Origin: Virgibacillus indicus
GTDB lineage: Bacteria; Bacillota; Bacilli; Bacillales; Amphibacillaceae
Reading direction: 5' to 3'
Assembly: GCF_002266285.1 (NCBI RefSeq)
Contig: NZ_NPMS01000003.1
Location: 186,001-250,000, forward strand
Length of the DNA stretch: 64,000 nt
This document shows positions 43,489 through 52,393 of this stretch, piece by piece. Both the position numbers and the translations under genes were made by a program. Numbering within the stretch: position 1 is the first letter of the stretch; every line of letters begins with the position of its first letter. A model generated the notes under the pieces. It worked only from the letters and a program-made list of their open reading frames with translations. It was not told the origin of the DNA and searched no databases.

Positions 43489-44322
43489 TTAATTTTTACC
43501 ATCGTCAAATGTAAGGACACGGCCCCAAAGGTCATTGTTTCCCCAAATTCCACGGCGCAATCCTTCCAGTTGAACAATTTGACTGTGGTCGACAAAGAGA
43601 TTGACTTCAGGTCCATAATTTTTAATGTACCAATTAAACACATCAGGATCTGCTGCCTCAAACATAACTTTCTCTGTACCTAATTCAGATGCGAAGCGAT
43701 TAGCTATTTCCGTACGCCACGTATTGACACTTTCTGTAATTCCTTCTGATTCAATCATTAACATATAAGCTCCTGCATCAAGACAGCGTTTGCCAATTTC
43801 AATGGCATTTGAAGGATCAGATATACCAGCTGCTTCATTTTGTGCAATTGTATTTGTACCACCTGCACCAAATTGGATTCCAATTTCTGGTTTCGCTAGT
43901 AGTCCAGCTTTTTGTACCTTTTCAACGATTCGAACAATATCATCTGTTGGTATGGTAATGAATCCTGTTGAAATTTCGATAATATCAAACCCAACTCGTT
44001 TACATTCATTAATATAATGTTCAACGGCCTCAGGACCTTGTGTAAGAACAGTTTCCATAAAGCCACCTGTCGATACTTTAACATCATATTGATGTGCAAG
44101 ATCTGTTAATTCTATCAATTTATCCTCTGGGTACAATGTAAATGCTCCTCCAGCAAACTTTAAACTGTCAACATAGTCACCCATTGTTTCTAAAACATCC
44201 TGTAGATAACGTTTTCCCATTACAGTATAGTATGGACCACGAATTTCGGTGATGCCACGGGTACGCGGTTTTTCCTGGCGGTTGTTCATACGAATTTTTT
44301 GGAACGCTCTTTGTTTACTCAT
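43489..44322 (-). CDS. ComA-family (phosphosulfolactate synthase-like) protein
   Basis: 277 residues from ATG 44322. A TIM-barrel of the ComA family: GMxxVxD-like region LQDVLETMGDYVDSLKFAGG, then VSTGGFMETVL, GFDIIEISTGF, KPEIGIQFGAGG, AGAYMLMIESEGI, and the final VNLFVDHSQIVQLEGLRRGI. ComA joins sulfite to phosphoenolpyruvate in coenzyme M synthesis in methanogens; bacterial homologues have uncertain roles. It overlaps the upstream MmgE/PrpD gene by one base (TGATG), so the two form a translationally coupled operon and probably act in one pathway. Confidence 0.78.
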   Translation of the reverse strand: MSKQRAFQKIRMNNRQEKPRTRGITEIRGPYYTVMGKRYLQDVLETMGDYVDSLKFAGGAFTLYPEDKLIELTDLAHQYDVKVSTGGFMETVLTQGPEAVEHYINECKRVGFDIIEISTGFITIPTDDIVRIVEKVQKAGLLAKPEIGIQFGAGGTNTIAQNEAAGISDPSNAIEIGKRCLDAGAYMLMIESEGITESVNTWRTEIANRFASELGTEKVMFEAADPDVFNWYIKNYGPEVNLFVDHSQIVQLEGLRRGIWGNNDLWGRVLTFDDGKN

Positions 44323-45716
44323 CACTGATCATCCTCCACAATTTTTATTTGACCAAGCAAATCTGTAAGTTCATTAATTTCAATTTCCTCGAGATTTTGA
44401 ATGGTTTCGGCAATTTTTGTTGCAAGCTCGCGGTCAATTTTACTTGTTAGTTCATTATATTTTTCCATTAATACATCCCACGTTGCTGGACGTGTTTTGA
44501 AACCTTGGTAGTCTTTCTTTTCAATGGAAATACTAAGACCATCCTTCGTTTCAATTTCGATGTTGCATGCCATTTCGTCTGGGAAACGATCACTGTAATG
44601 TCCATCTGGTTTAACATCAACCTTCTGTAGGAGTTGCTGGATATCTTCCCTTACAATACGATCTGCTTCATATTGAGCGGGCATTACTTGACCATCGAGA
44701 TATGCTGCTGAAAGCATATATGGTAATGAATGATCTGCTTCTTCTTTAAAGCGAATGATTTTTTTGCCACCCTCTTCACCACCACCGATAATATTGAATG
44801 CAACGTCAAAGGTGGTTAACCGGATGGACTCAATATCTCTTGATGCGATATTGTGACGATCCCGGAGTTCCAAGAGGCCTTCAATTGAAGACTGGGAATG
44901 AATTTCAGCATTATATTGTTTAATAATTGTGTTTGTTACACGTTCAAGATCCTCTTTTTCCCAATCTATATGAAATGGACCCGCAATCGAATCCATGAAA
45001 CCTTTATTCCCTTCGAAAACTTCCTTTGGACCCGTAATACCATATTTTGCAAGTAATGATGCATGCATCGCACCCATTGCCGTATTAGGATAAGCGAGAC
45101 CTTTCCAATTTGAAAGTTCGCCAGTTCTGGTTACACGCAGTGAATTATAGCCAGTACCTGCAATTGCGATAGCCTGAGCAATTTGGAATCTGCTTAGTCC
45201 CATTGCATGTGCTGCTCCAGCTGCCGCACCGTAAGCACCTTGAACGGTATGATCAAATCCACGATCCCTCACTGGGGCTACATCTGACAAACGACATTGA
45301 ACCTGATATGCAATGGCTAATCCAGTTAAAAATTCATGTCCATTTGCCCCTACAAATTCACTTGCTGCAAGAACAGGTGCTATATTATCTGATGGATGAC
45401 ATGTTTCATCCTTAGCTAAATAAGAATCATTAAAATCCAGGTAGCGAACAGCAGCACCATTATAAAATGTTGCATAATCTGGTGTTGTTTTTCCTCCACC
45501 AATTAAGGTAACAAGTGGCTCACCACCGAGCATTTCCGTCATCTGGCGAATCGCTTTCACTGGTTTTTCTTCCAGGGCACCAATTGCACAACCAATCGAA
45601 TCCAGTACACGGCCTTTAAGAGCATGAATTGCTTCCTTAGAAAGATCATCATAACGCCTAGAAGAGACCCAATTGCTGAGCTGTTCTACCATTGTAGAAG
45701 ATTTACTTATTGACAT
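44322..45716 (-). CDS. MmgE/PrpD-family protein (2-methylcitrate dehydratase-like)
   Basis: 464 residues from ATG 45716 behind GGTGGTG. Family blocks are ALKGRVLDSIGCAIGALEEK near the start, GAAVRYLDFNDSYL with HPSDNIAPVLAASEFVG, then VRDRGFDHTVQGAYGAAAGA, AGTGYNSLRVTRTGELSNWK and KGFMDSIAGPF. PrpD enzymes dehydrate 2-methylcitrate or related tricarboxylates. No prpB or prpC is adjacent; instead the next gene is ComA-like, so the substrate is probably not 2-methylcitrate. This pairing is the main functional clue. Confidence 0.85.
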   Translation of the reverse strand: MSISKSSTMVEQLSNWVSSRRYDDLSKEAIHALKGRVLDSIGCAIGALEEKPVKAIRQMTEMLGGEPLVTLIGGGKTTPDYATFYNGAAVRYLDFNDSYLAKDETCHPSDNIAPVLAASEFVGANGHEFLTGLAIAYQVQCRLSDVAPVRDRGFDHTVQGAYGAAAGAAHAMGLSRFQIAQAIAIAGTGYNSLRVTRTGELSNWKGLAYPNTAMGAMHASLLAKYGITGPKEVFEGNKGFMDSIAGPFHIDWEKEDLERVTNTIIKQYNAEIHSQSSIEGLLELRDRHNIASRDIESIRLTTFDVAFNIIGGGEEGGKKIIRFKEEADHSLPYMLSAAYLDGQVMPAQYEADRIVREDIQQLLQKVDVKPDGHYSDRFPDEMACNIEIETKDGLSISIEKKDYQGFKTRPATWDVLMEKYNELTSKIDRELATKIAETIQNLEEIEINELTDLLGQIKIVEDDQ

Positions 45717-45894
45717 TAAACTTCACCACCGAAAATATTTTATAGAAAATAAATGCATTTGCTTTCTACATTTATAATATTACTCCTAAAGGTGATAATA
45801 ATAAATTATTAATAACCGAAATACTGATAGTAAATTCAAATACATATTGATAACTTTTTCTTTTAAGTTTAAAAGTTTACTAAGAACTTAAAAA

Positions 45895-45936
45895 ATGATG
45901 CACATCAAGGAAGGAATGAAAAGATACTAGTAAAAT
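45895..45936 (+). promoter_or_regulatory. FNR-type operator and -10 of the YHS-like gene
   Basis: ATGAT-GCAC-ATCAA at 45895-45908 is 9/10 to TTGAT-N4-ATCAA. TAAAAT begins at 45931, exactly 36 nt from the first base of the site. Confidence 0.8.
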
Positions 45937-45970
45937 AAAATTATAGTTAAAAACAAGGAGGTTATTTAAA

Positions 45971-46132
45971 ATGACAACAAAATGCACAGTAAGTGGTGTA
46001 GAAATGGAAGTAAATAGTTCTGCATTACAGTTAACTTATAAAGGTAATGTATATTATTTATGCTGTGAAAGTTGTGTCGAAGAGTTTAATAGTAACCCTG
46101 AAAAATATGTTGAAAATTATTATAAAAATTAA
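45971..46132 (+). CDS. 53-residue YHS/TRASH-like metal-binding protein
   Basis: A short gene with ATG at 45971 behind AAGGAGG. The product starts MTTKCTVSGVEMEV and continues LTYKGNVYYLCCESCVEEFN then NPEKYVENYYKN. The spacing of Cys5 to the C-C-x-x-C cluster and the closing NPEKY motif match the YHS/TRASH-like fold, which binds metal ions through cysteines. Such small proteins accompany copper or heavy-metal systems. It has an FNR-type promoter, linking it to the P1B ATPase, HMA proteins and qNor of this region. A terminator follows, so it is transcribed alone. Confidence 0.75.
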   Translation: MTTKCTVSGVEMEVNSSALQLTYKGNVYYLCCESCVEEFNSNPEKYVENYYKN

Positions 46133-46140
46133 CAATAAGG

Positions 46141-46190
46141 AAAGGCTGCTGAAAACATTGGGGATTACCATGAATCCGGTAGCCTTTTAT
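46141..46190 (+). terminator. Terminator after the YHS-like gene
   Basis: AAAGGCTGC and GGTAGCCTTT pair across a 30-nt loop and end in TTAT. Confidence 0.55.
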
Positions 46191-46390
46191 CATTGGATGG
46201 GATTTAAAGCATACTTACTCGTAAAGGCGATTCCTTATATAATTGGATGATTATATTGAGGAATCAAATAAGGAGGTAACGGGCTCGGAAGGGTTCTCTT
46301 TGAGTCCATTAGCACCAGATTTGGTAATATAAATGGTTTCTTTGATAATAAGAGCTAAAAGAAGATCATTCTTAAAAAAATCGTTAAACA

Positions 46391-46432
46391 TTGACCTAAA
46401 TCAATCTTTTTAATCCTTTTATTTGCTAAACT
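46391..46432 (+). promoter_or_regulatory. FNR-type operator and -10 of the PNPOx-like gene
   Basis: TTGAC-CTAA-ATCAA at 46391-46404 (9/10). TAAACT begins at 46427, 36 nt from the first base of the site. The same 14-mer recurs at 47071. The stretch 46191-46390 upstream holds only short debris. Confidence 0.8.
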
Positions 46433-46506
46433 ACGTATGTAATCGAGAAAGATTTTATGCGAAATCATCTTATCTAAAATGCTAATTATAAAGGGAGTTT
46501 TGTAAC

Positions 46507-46941
46507 ATGGATTTATTGAACGAATATAAAAGAATTCTAAAGGATCATGACCATATAGCTCTAAGTACATCAGTAAATAATAAACCAAATGTTAGGGTTG
46601 TAAACTTATATGAAGATACTAGCAAACCGGGCGTTATTTATATTTCAACGGACCCAAATAGTCAAAAGGTAAAGGAATTTGAGATAAATAATATTGTTTC
46701 TTTTACAACTCTGCCAAAGAGTAAATATGAATTTGTTCGGGTTCAAAATGCTACTGTAAGAAAGTTACATTCATCTGAAATTGAAAAAGTTAAAAGATAT
46801 TTCACAGATAGGGATGTTAGTTTCGAAAGTAAGTTAAAAAAGGGAGAAGAAACAACAGCCATTTTTGCTTTAGAATTTGGAAAGGCAAGAATCAAGAGGA
46901 ATACGGTTGATCCATATGATTCAATACAGTTTGATAATTAA
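46507..46941 (+). CDS. Pyridoxamine 5'-phosphate oxidase-like split-barrel protein
   Basis: 144 residues from ATG 46507 (AAGGGAG). The sequence HIALSTSVNNKPNVRVVNLY is the first beta hairpin of the FMN-binding split barrel; VIYISTDPNSQKVKEFEINN and VSFTTLPKSKYEFVRVQNAT continue it. Such proteins bind FMN, F420 or heme and reduce small substrates; some act in heme or NO stress. It has an FNR-type promoter and its own terminator, and sits just upstream of the second qNor gene. The actual cofactor cannot be told from sequence. Confidence 0.8.
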   Translation: MDLLNEYKRILKDHDHIALSTSVNNKPNVRVVNLYEDTSKPGVIYISTDPNSQKVKEFEINNIVSFTTLPKSKYEFVRVQNATVRKLHSSEIEKVKRYFTDRDVSFESKLKKGEETTAIFALEFGKARIKRNTVDPYDSIQFDN

Positions 46942-46944
46942 TGA

Positions 46945-46978
46945 GAAAAAGTATCCATCAATGGTGGATACTTTTTTC
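46945..46978 (+). terminator. Terminator after the PNPOx-like gene
   Basis: AAAAAGTATCCATC and GGTGGATACTTTTTT form a strong stem ending in a T-run. Confidence 0.8.
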
Positions 46979-47070
46979 TTATTGGATAATATGCAGAGTC
47001 TCTGGAACGCTATTTCTTTTTGTGAACAAAAATTGTCTTTTCACTATAGCCGTCGTGTATACAGGAAATA

Positions 47071-47112
47071 TTGACCTAAATCAAATACTTCTATAAGCAT
47101 GTATTGGATAAT
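47071..47112 (+). promoter_or_regulatory. FNR-type operator and -10 of the second qNor gene
   Basis: TTGAC-CTAA-ATCAA at 47071-47084. GATAAT begins at 47107, 36 nt from the first base of the site. This is a better match to the FNR consensus than the site of qNor copy 1. Confidence 0.85.
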
Positions 47113-47200
47113 TAACGTAAAGAAGGTTAGACAAAGGCGCTTATTGCATTGTTGTCTCGTTTATCTGCCTTCTTAACATTAAATAGAGAGGAAGATTAGA

Positions 47201-49546
47201 ATGAAGAGAAACCGCACGCCCCATTCCCAGGATAAGAAGCCTACCACTGCGAATGGATTGCTCAAAACCGTTCTGATTATCACATTATTGCTTAGCTTTA
47301 CTGCACTTATTGTTGGCGGGTATGGGATTTTTAAAGGTCAGGCACCAACTCCTATGGAAGCGGTCACACCTGACGGGGAAGTGATCATGACGGAAGATAC
47401 GATTAAAGGTGGTCAGGCCGTCTTTCTAAAATATGGCTTAATGGATTATGGGACCGTGCTTGGAAATGGTTCCTATATGGGACCTGACTATACAGCAGAG
47501 GCATTGAAAGTATATACGGAAGGTATGCAGGATTATTATGCAGATATAGATTATAGCTCAAAATATACCGATTTAGATGAAGCTAAGAAAGCAATCATTA
47601 AAGACCGGGTCATTAAGGAAATACGTGAAAACAGGTATAATGAAGAAGAAAACACCCTTTATGTTACCGATGCGCAAGTGTTTGGCATTGAAAGGGTGGA
47701 AGCATATTATCGAGATGTATTCGCAAATGGGGACGGCTGGGGATTAAAGCCGGGACTCATTCAGGAATCACATCTTCCTGAGACAGATCGTGCCTATGTG
47801 GCTGATGGGGATCAGGTAGAGCAAATTTCACATTTCTTTTTCTGGACAGCATGGTTATCCAGTACAGAACGTATTGGAGATGAAATAACCTATACAAATA
47901 ACTGGCCGTACTATGAAGATGCTGGGAATACAATGTCTTATTCGGCAATCGTATGGAGTGCGGTAAGTATTACAGTGCTCGCCATCTTTATCGCAATTAT
48001 TTTGTATGTTTTCTATAAATATCACTTTGGGATGGAGCCTGCTTTTACAAAGGACAAATATCCGGTATTTGATTTGAAAAAGAAAAAGGTAACCGTATCA
48101 CAGGTTAAATCTGCTAAGTTTTTCTTGCTTGTCGGAATCATGTTCTTTGTACAGGTTATGTTTGGAGCATTACTCGCTCATTATTACACCGAACCGACTT
48201 CGTTTTTCGGATTGGACTGGATATATGATCTATTGCCATTCGGAGTTGCAAAAGGTTACCACTTGCAATTAGCTATTTTCTGGATCGCAACAGCATGGCT
48301 TGGTTTAGGAATTTATTTAGCACCGGAAGTTGGCGGCATGGAGCCGAAACGGCAAGGGTTATTGGTGGATATCCTGTTCTGGGCACTAGTTACCGTCGTT
48401 GGCGGGTCCATGATCGGTGAATGGTTAGGCATCAATGGTTTCCTCGGCAACTTGTGGTTCTTATTAGGCCATCAAGGCTGGGAATATTTAGAACTAGGCA
48501 GAATATGGCAATATGCTCTAGTGGCTGGACTCGTGATATGGTTATTTATTTTATATCGAGGCATCCATAGCGGATTGAAAAAAGAACGGGATAAGGGCGG
48601 TTTAATTCATTTACTGTTTTATGCATCCATTGCCGTACCAGCATTTTACATTTTTGCATTCTTCATCAATCCAGAGGGCAGCTTTACCATGTCCGACTTC
48701 TGGCGCTGGTGGGTCGTCCATCTGTGGGTAGAAGGAATATTTGAAGTATTTGCCGTTGTTATTATTGGGTTCATGCTTGTATCGATGAAACTCGTCACTA
48801 AAAGCTCTGTCGTCCGGATGTTATATTTCCAGATTATATTATTGCTGGGCTCAGGTGTATTAGGAATGGGTCATCATTATTATTATAACGGATCACCTGA
48901 AATATGGATTGCCATCGGTGCCGTATTTAGTGCATTGGAAATCATCCCTCTTACACTATTGGTATTAGAAGCTTATGAGCAATATAAGATGCTAAAAGCG
49001 GGTGGCGTTCATTTTCCGTATAAAATGACGTTCTGGTTCCTGATTGCAACATCACTATGGAACATTGTTGGAGCGGGAGCAACAGGATTCCTGATCAATC
49101 TTCCTGCAGTTAACTATTTTGAACATGGCCAGCAGCTAACCCCTGCTCACGCACACGCAGCCATGATGGGCGTTTACGGTATGTTCGCCATAGCAGTTAT
49201 GCTCTACTCCCTAAGGCATGTCGTAAAACCGGAGAAATGGAATGATAAATGGCTCAAGGTTTCCTTCTGGACATTGAATATTGGTTTGTTTGGAATGGTC
49301 TTTGTTGCATTAATGCCAATTGGATTTATTCAACTGAAAGAAGCTTTTGTTAATGGTTATTGGTCATCACGCACAAGCGAATTTCTACAACAGGATATGA
49401 TCCAGAATTTACTGCTCATTCGAGGTATTCCAGACACCATATTTATTATCGGTGTGGTGATTTTAGTTATTTTCTTTGTGAAAGCAATGTTTCATTTAAA
49501 AAGACCTGCGTATAAAAATGGGGATACCATTCCGGAAGATGAATAA
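47201..49546 (+). CDS. norB: Quinol-dependent nitric oxide reductase (qNor), copy 2
   Basis: 781 residues, closely similar to the product of 3664-6015 over the whole length. It has the same membrane anchor (LLLSFTALIVGGYGIFKGQA), the same outer domain without heme c motif and the same His-rich catalytic helices. Differences are clustered at the extreme N-terminus and in scattered conservative changes; one is PAHAHAAMMG for PAHGHAAMMG. ATG at 47201 follows GAGGA. It reduces NO to N2O with quinol electrons. Copy 1 has a PAS gene behind it, while copy 2 is followed by a metallochaperone remnant and dps. The promoter predicts induction by the FNR-like regulator. Confidence 0.93.
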   Translation: MKRNRTPHSQDKKPTTANGLLKTVLIITLLLSFTALIVGGYGIFKGQAPTPMEAVTPDGEVIMTEDTIKGGQAVFLKYGLMDYGTVLGNGSYMGPDYTAEALKVYTEGMQDYYADIDYSSKYTDLDEAKKAIIKDRVIKEIRENRYNEEENTLYVTDAQVFGIERVEAYYRDVFANGDGWGLKPGLIQESHLPETDRAYVADGDQVEQISHFFFWTAWLSSTERIGDEITYTNNWPYYEDAGNTMSYSAIVWSAVSITVLAIFIAIILYVFYKYHFGMEPAFTKDKYPVFDLKKKKVTVSQVKSAKFFLLVGIMFFVQVMFGALLAHYYTEPTSFFGLDWIYDLLPFGVAKGYHLQLAIFWIATAWLGLGIYLAPEVGGMEPKRQGLLVDILFWALVTVVGGSMIGEWLGINGFLGNLWFLLGHQGWEYLELGRIWQYALVAGLVIWLFILYRGIHSGLKKERDKGGLIHLLFYASIAVPAFYIFAFFINPEGSFTMSDFWRWWVVHLWVEGIFEVFAVVIIGFMLVSMKLVTKSSVVRMLYFQIILLLGSGVLGMGHHYYYNGSPEIWIAIGAVFSALEIIPLTLLVLEAYEQYKMLKAGGVHFPYKMTFWFLIATSLWNIVGAGATGFLINLPAVNYFEHGQQLTPAHAHAAMMGVYGMFAIAVMLYSLRHVVKPEKWNDKWLKVSFWTLNIGLFGMVFVALMPIGFIQLKEAFVNGYWSSRTSEFLQQDMIQNLLLIRGIPDTIFIIGVVILVIFFVKAMFHLKRPAYKNGDTIPEDE

Positions 49547-49588
49547 CAACAGAATTATCTCCATCCGAATAGAAAGTTTTTTTAAAAC

Positions 49589-49630
49589 GTGACCAGGGTC
49601 AATTATTAATATCCGCAAACATTTTATACT
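49589..49630 (+). promoter_or_regulatory. FNR-type operator and -10 upstream of the copZ-like remnant and dps
   Basis: GTGAC-CAGG-GTCAA at 49589-49602 (dyad 9/10 to TTGAC-N4-GTCAA). TATACT begins at 49625, 36 nt from the first base of the site. Confidence 0.75.
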
Positions 49631-49703
49631 TATAAGTGTAAAGAAGATAAACAAAAGAACAAGCGTAATTTTACATTAAAAAAATAAAAAGGAGAAATGC
49701 GTG

Positions 49704-49916
49704 ATGTAAAAAGCAATCATTCAATTAGAAACCTTATCCTGTCCATCCTGTATTCAAAAGATTTACAATGCCGTAAAAAGACTAAGGGGTGTTGATCTTA
49801 CAGCGTAAACGTCCTGTTCAACTCCAGTAAGGTAAAGGCGAATTTCGACGCTGAGACCATTACAGTGGAGAAAATTGAACAAGCGATTGAAGACCTGGGA
49901 TACCCAGTCATCAAAT
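49704..49916 (+). pseudogene. HMA-domain metallochaperone remnant
   Basis: After AAGGAG, ATG at 49704 is followed at once by a TAA stop where AAA is expected. The frame then reads KAIIQLETLSCPSCIQKIYN, with a CPSC metal site like the intact 56805 gene. A frameshift near 49800 leads to VLFNSSKVKANFDAETITVE and IEDLGYPVI. Two lesions make it a clear pseudogene. Its promoter is intact and probably drives dps, which starts about 100 nt further on. Without the lesions it would be a third HMA protein of this region. Confidence 0.8.
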
Positions 49917-50020
49917 CGAAGGTAAAAGCATCCCAAGTTACAATTAAAATGGAAGCTACTTCCACAGTTTGTTTAGTAATAGTGGCAGCAAATATTAAAA
50001 ATAATAGGAGGAATAGAAAC

Positions 50021-50584
50021 ATGGTACAAGACAAAACACCGCAAAAAAGACTGCAAGAAGAGCAAGAGCACAAAGAACACGTACACCACACAAAAATCAA
50101 CGCAGCAGCCATTGCGGATCATATTTTGGGAAATATCCACACACTGCACGTGAAGTTACACCAGTATCATTGGTATGTGAAAGGACCGCATTTCTTCATT
50201 CTACATGACAAATTGGAAGAACTGCACAACACAAATGAAGCGTGGTTCGATAAAATTGCGGAACGCTTAATCGCTTCCGGCCATAAACCAGCTTCCACAA
50301 CCGCCGAGTTCGAAAAATACTCCATGCTTTCGGAAGACCCGGCTGACAAGTATTTGAAAGCAGAAGAAATGGTTGAAAATGTGATCGGAGATTTCAGGAG
50401 TACCCGCGGCTTAACCGTTCGCGCTATCCGTTTGGCACAAGAAGAAGGCGATGATGCATTCGAAGATACGCTGATTGCTTTCAAGGATCAATTGGATGAA
50501 AGTATCTGGATGCTGCAAGCCTACCTCGGCAAAGAAGCATTGGAAGACGACGATGATTTTGAAGAGGATGATGACGAAGAGTAA
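50021..50584 (+). CDS. dps: Dps/ferritin-like protein
   Basis: 187 residues from ATG 50021, which has AGGAGG at 9 nt. The ferroxidase region reads LHQYHWYVKGPHFFILHDKL then EELHNTNEAWFDKIAERL, with the His, Asp and Glu ligands of Dps dimers. The family stores iron oxidised by H2O2 and protects DNA. The C-terminus is unusually acidic (DDDDFEEDDDEE) and could bind cations. It lies behind the FNR-type promoter of the broken metallochaperone, so induction with qNor is expected; NO damages Fe-S clusters and releases iron, which Dps could store. A terminator follows. Confidence 0.9.
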   Translation: MVQDKTPQKRLQEEQEHKEHVHHTKINAAAIADHILGNIHTLHVKLHQYHWYVKGPHFFILHDKLEELHNTNEAWFDKIAERLIASGHKPASTTAEFEKYSMLSEDPADKYLKAEEMVENVIGDFRSTRGLTVRAIRLAQEEGDDAFEDTLIAFKDQLDESIWMLQAYLGKEALEDDDDFEEDDDEE

Positions 50585-50671
50585 ATATTCTTTTCGCAGC
50601 TGGTATGAGTGGGAATACTGGCCCATTGTGTGGGCGTCATCAATTTATTTCCTTCGGTAAGAGGAATTAAT

Positions 50672-50695
50672 GGGGGCTGGGATTTTTCCAGCCCC
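50672..50695 (+). terminator. Terminator after dps
   Basis: GGGGCTGG and CCAGCCCC pair around GATTTTT; T-rich DNA follows. Confidence 0.75.
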
Positions 50696-50778
50696 TACTT
50701 ATTTTCTTTTAGACACGCAAGGAAAGGGAAATCAAAGGTGTTATTTTGTGGCATTGTGAATCTTACAATTGCACATAT

Positions 50779-50920
50779 ATATTTGACATTGGACTTCGAT
50801 TGTCAGAAGTAGCGAATTTAGATATAGAAGATACAGAACTGAGAAAGACCGAAAAATCAAGTAAATTACGAATTAAAGGAAGGTGAAACAAAATTAAATA
50901 CCTTCCATTAGGAAAAAATA
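50779..50920 (+). pseudogene. Tyrosine recombinase fragment
   Basis: The frame reads IFDIGLRLSEVANLDIEDTE and SSKLRIKGR then a stop; a neighbouring frame gives NKIKYLPLG. This matches the catalytic-domain start of XerC/D-type recombinases (GLRxSE with the first catalytic Arg), with frame damage and both ends missing. It is a relic of an integrated element. Confidence 0.65.
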
Positions 50921-51153
50921 GTAGAATTTCCTTTAGCTTCCTCACGCGTCTGATACTTTTCACGGAATATATTAAAGCTAAAGAATGAATAAAACACGTT
51001 TGAATTTGTAGTGTGTGATTAGTTCATTAATTATATAGCTATCTATATTGGAGTTTCTTGATGAAAAATTATCCATTTATCAATTTAAATCAACAGAAAT
51101 TAATAGACCTGTATATCTGTAAAAATGTAATTACAAATATATAGGTCAATTGT

Positions 51154-51441
51154 GTTGAAATACCAGATAATTATTTAGCAGGTAGTTACGAGGAAGTAGT
51201 AAAAGTTAAAATTGACGATGAATATTATGTTTATTTAATCTCGGTGGAAGATATTATACTTGATCGATTACGTGCTGGTGTTCATTGGAAATCGGAAGAA
51301 GGTCAAATATGGGCATTCAAACTTTTATCTAGTAACTATTAATCTGTTGATCTTGAATATTTAAGGATGAATATCGAATCAAAAGAAGAGATTGAATTGC
51401 TGAATGAATGGTTAGAACAATTGGATAAAGATTTTTCTTAA
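51154..51441 (+). pseudogene. Fragment of a nucleotidyltransferase-like gene
   Basis: The frame reads VEIPDNYLAGSYEEVVKVKI, then YLISVEDIILDRLRAGVHWK, AFKLLSSNY, an internal stop, then SVDLEYLRMNIESKEEIELL. The VEDIILDRL-xx-HW block is typical of nucleotidyltransferase-fold proteins of the DUF6036/AbiEii kind. The N-terminus with the catalytic GS motif is absent and an in-frame stop interrupts it, so it is inactive. Confidence 0.5.
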
Positions 51442-51984
51442 ATACATCGTGAGGTCTTGTGCGGTGTGTTTTTTATTTTTAAAGAGAATACAGAAGTCAA
51501 TGGGTTTCTTTTCCTTCACCGAATATGCATCAAAAAGGTTGCTCCAGCAAACCAAAATCAGGCTCGATGCCTGACATATAATCGGGAAAAACAATTGTTT
51601 TTCCACCATTCGACCAGTCTTTTTTTTCTTGTTCTATTGTTTCTTTTGCCATTGATATGACATCTGTCCATGGAAGTGGGGATGTTGAATTATATCTTGG
51701 CAAACGGATAATGTTTCAGCATTCAACTTAATTTGATGTTCACTAACTTGTTACTTTATACTTCAGACATTTTTTCTATTTCATCCATGCTTTGAAATCT
51801 CTATTCCTTTCTATGGTTTCGATATTGATACTTGTTGAAATGCATTTTCCTTAAAAAGGAAACCGATTTCATTATTTCATAGCAACCTGCTTAAGCATGA
51901 ACGAAGCTAAAGCTTCTTCGTATTGCACTACATAGGAATAGGGATACTATTTTGGTAGTCTATTAATTTAGGAATATTTGTGCC
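51442..51984. other. Gene-poor stretch
   Basis: No gene is supported. Short frames lack ribosome binding sites and family resemblance. AGCTAAAGCTTCTTCGT near 51907 forms small self-complementary motifs only. Confidence 0.4.
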
Positions 51985-52191
51985 CTAGACTTGTTTCTTT
52001 TCCTTTATAGAAGTAAGGATCTTATAATTTTTATGTCCTACAACTGTTGTGTTCCTTTCAAACGTTAAATGTGTATTATTTTCAGTGATTATTACGATTA
52101 CTGAATTATCATAAACCTTTCCAACAATACCTTTTATGCCGAACTTAAAATAGATTTCATCGCCAATTTTTGCCTTATATCCGATATCCAT
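51985..52191 (-). CDS. DUF2187-family small protein
   Basis: About 68 residues from ATG 52191, preceded by AAGGATG; the longer frame to 52263 has no site. The product begins MDIGYKAKIGDEIYFKFGIK and continues GIVGKVYDNSVIVIITENN to VVGHKNYKIL. This matches the DUF2187 (YkvS-like) fold, a small beta-barrel. Function is unknown; the family is widespread in Bacillus, often as a single gene, as here. Confidence 0.65.
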   Translation of the reverse strand: MDIGYKAKIGDEIYFKFGIKGIVGKVYDNSVIVIITENNTHLTFERNTTVVGHKNYKILTSIKEKKQV

Positions 52192-52393
52192 ACTTTTTAC
52201 ATCCTTGGTTGAAATGTTTATTGTTTTTTGAATTATTATATAACTAGTAACGATAAAACTCAATACTTAGAATAGAAGTATGTCAAGTTGCTTGATATAT
52301 TGATTAATATCTAAACAAATTTTTCATTAGAAGACATACCATTTTCATGTACTTTTTCCCTTTAATAATTTTAAATATAAATAGTAATAAAAC

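Noticed and set aside
49865..50584. A 239-residue HMA-Dps fusion protein
   Set aside because: The open frame across the gap has no start before Dps with a ribosome binding site; the HMA part is a frameshifted remnant and Dps has its own AGGAGG and ATG at 50021.
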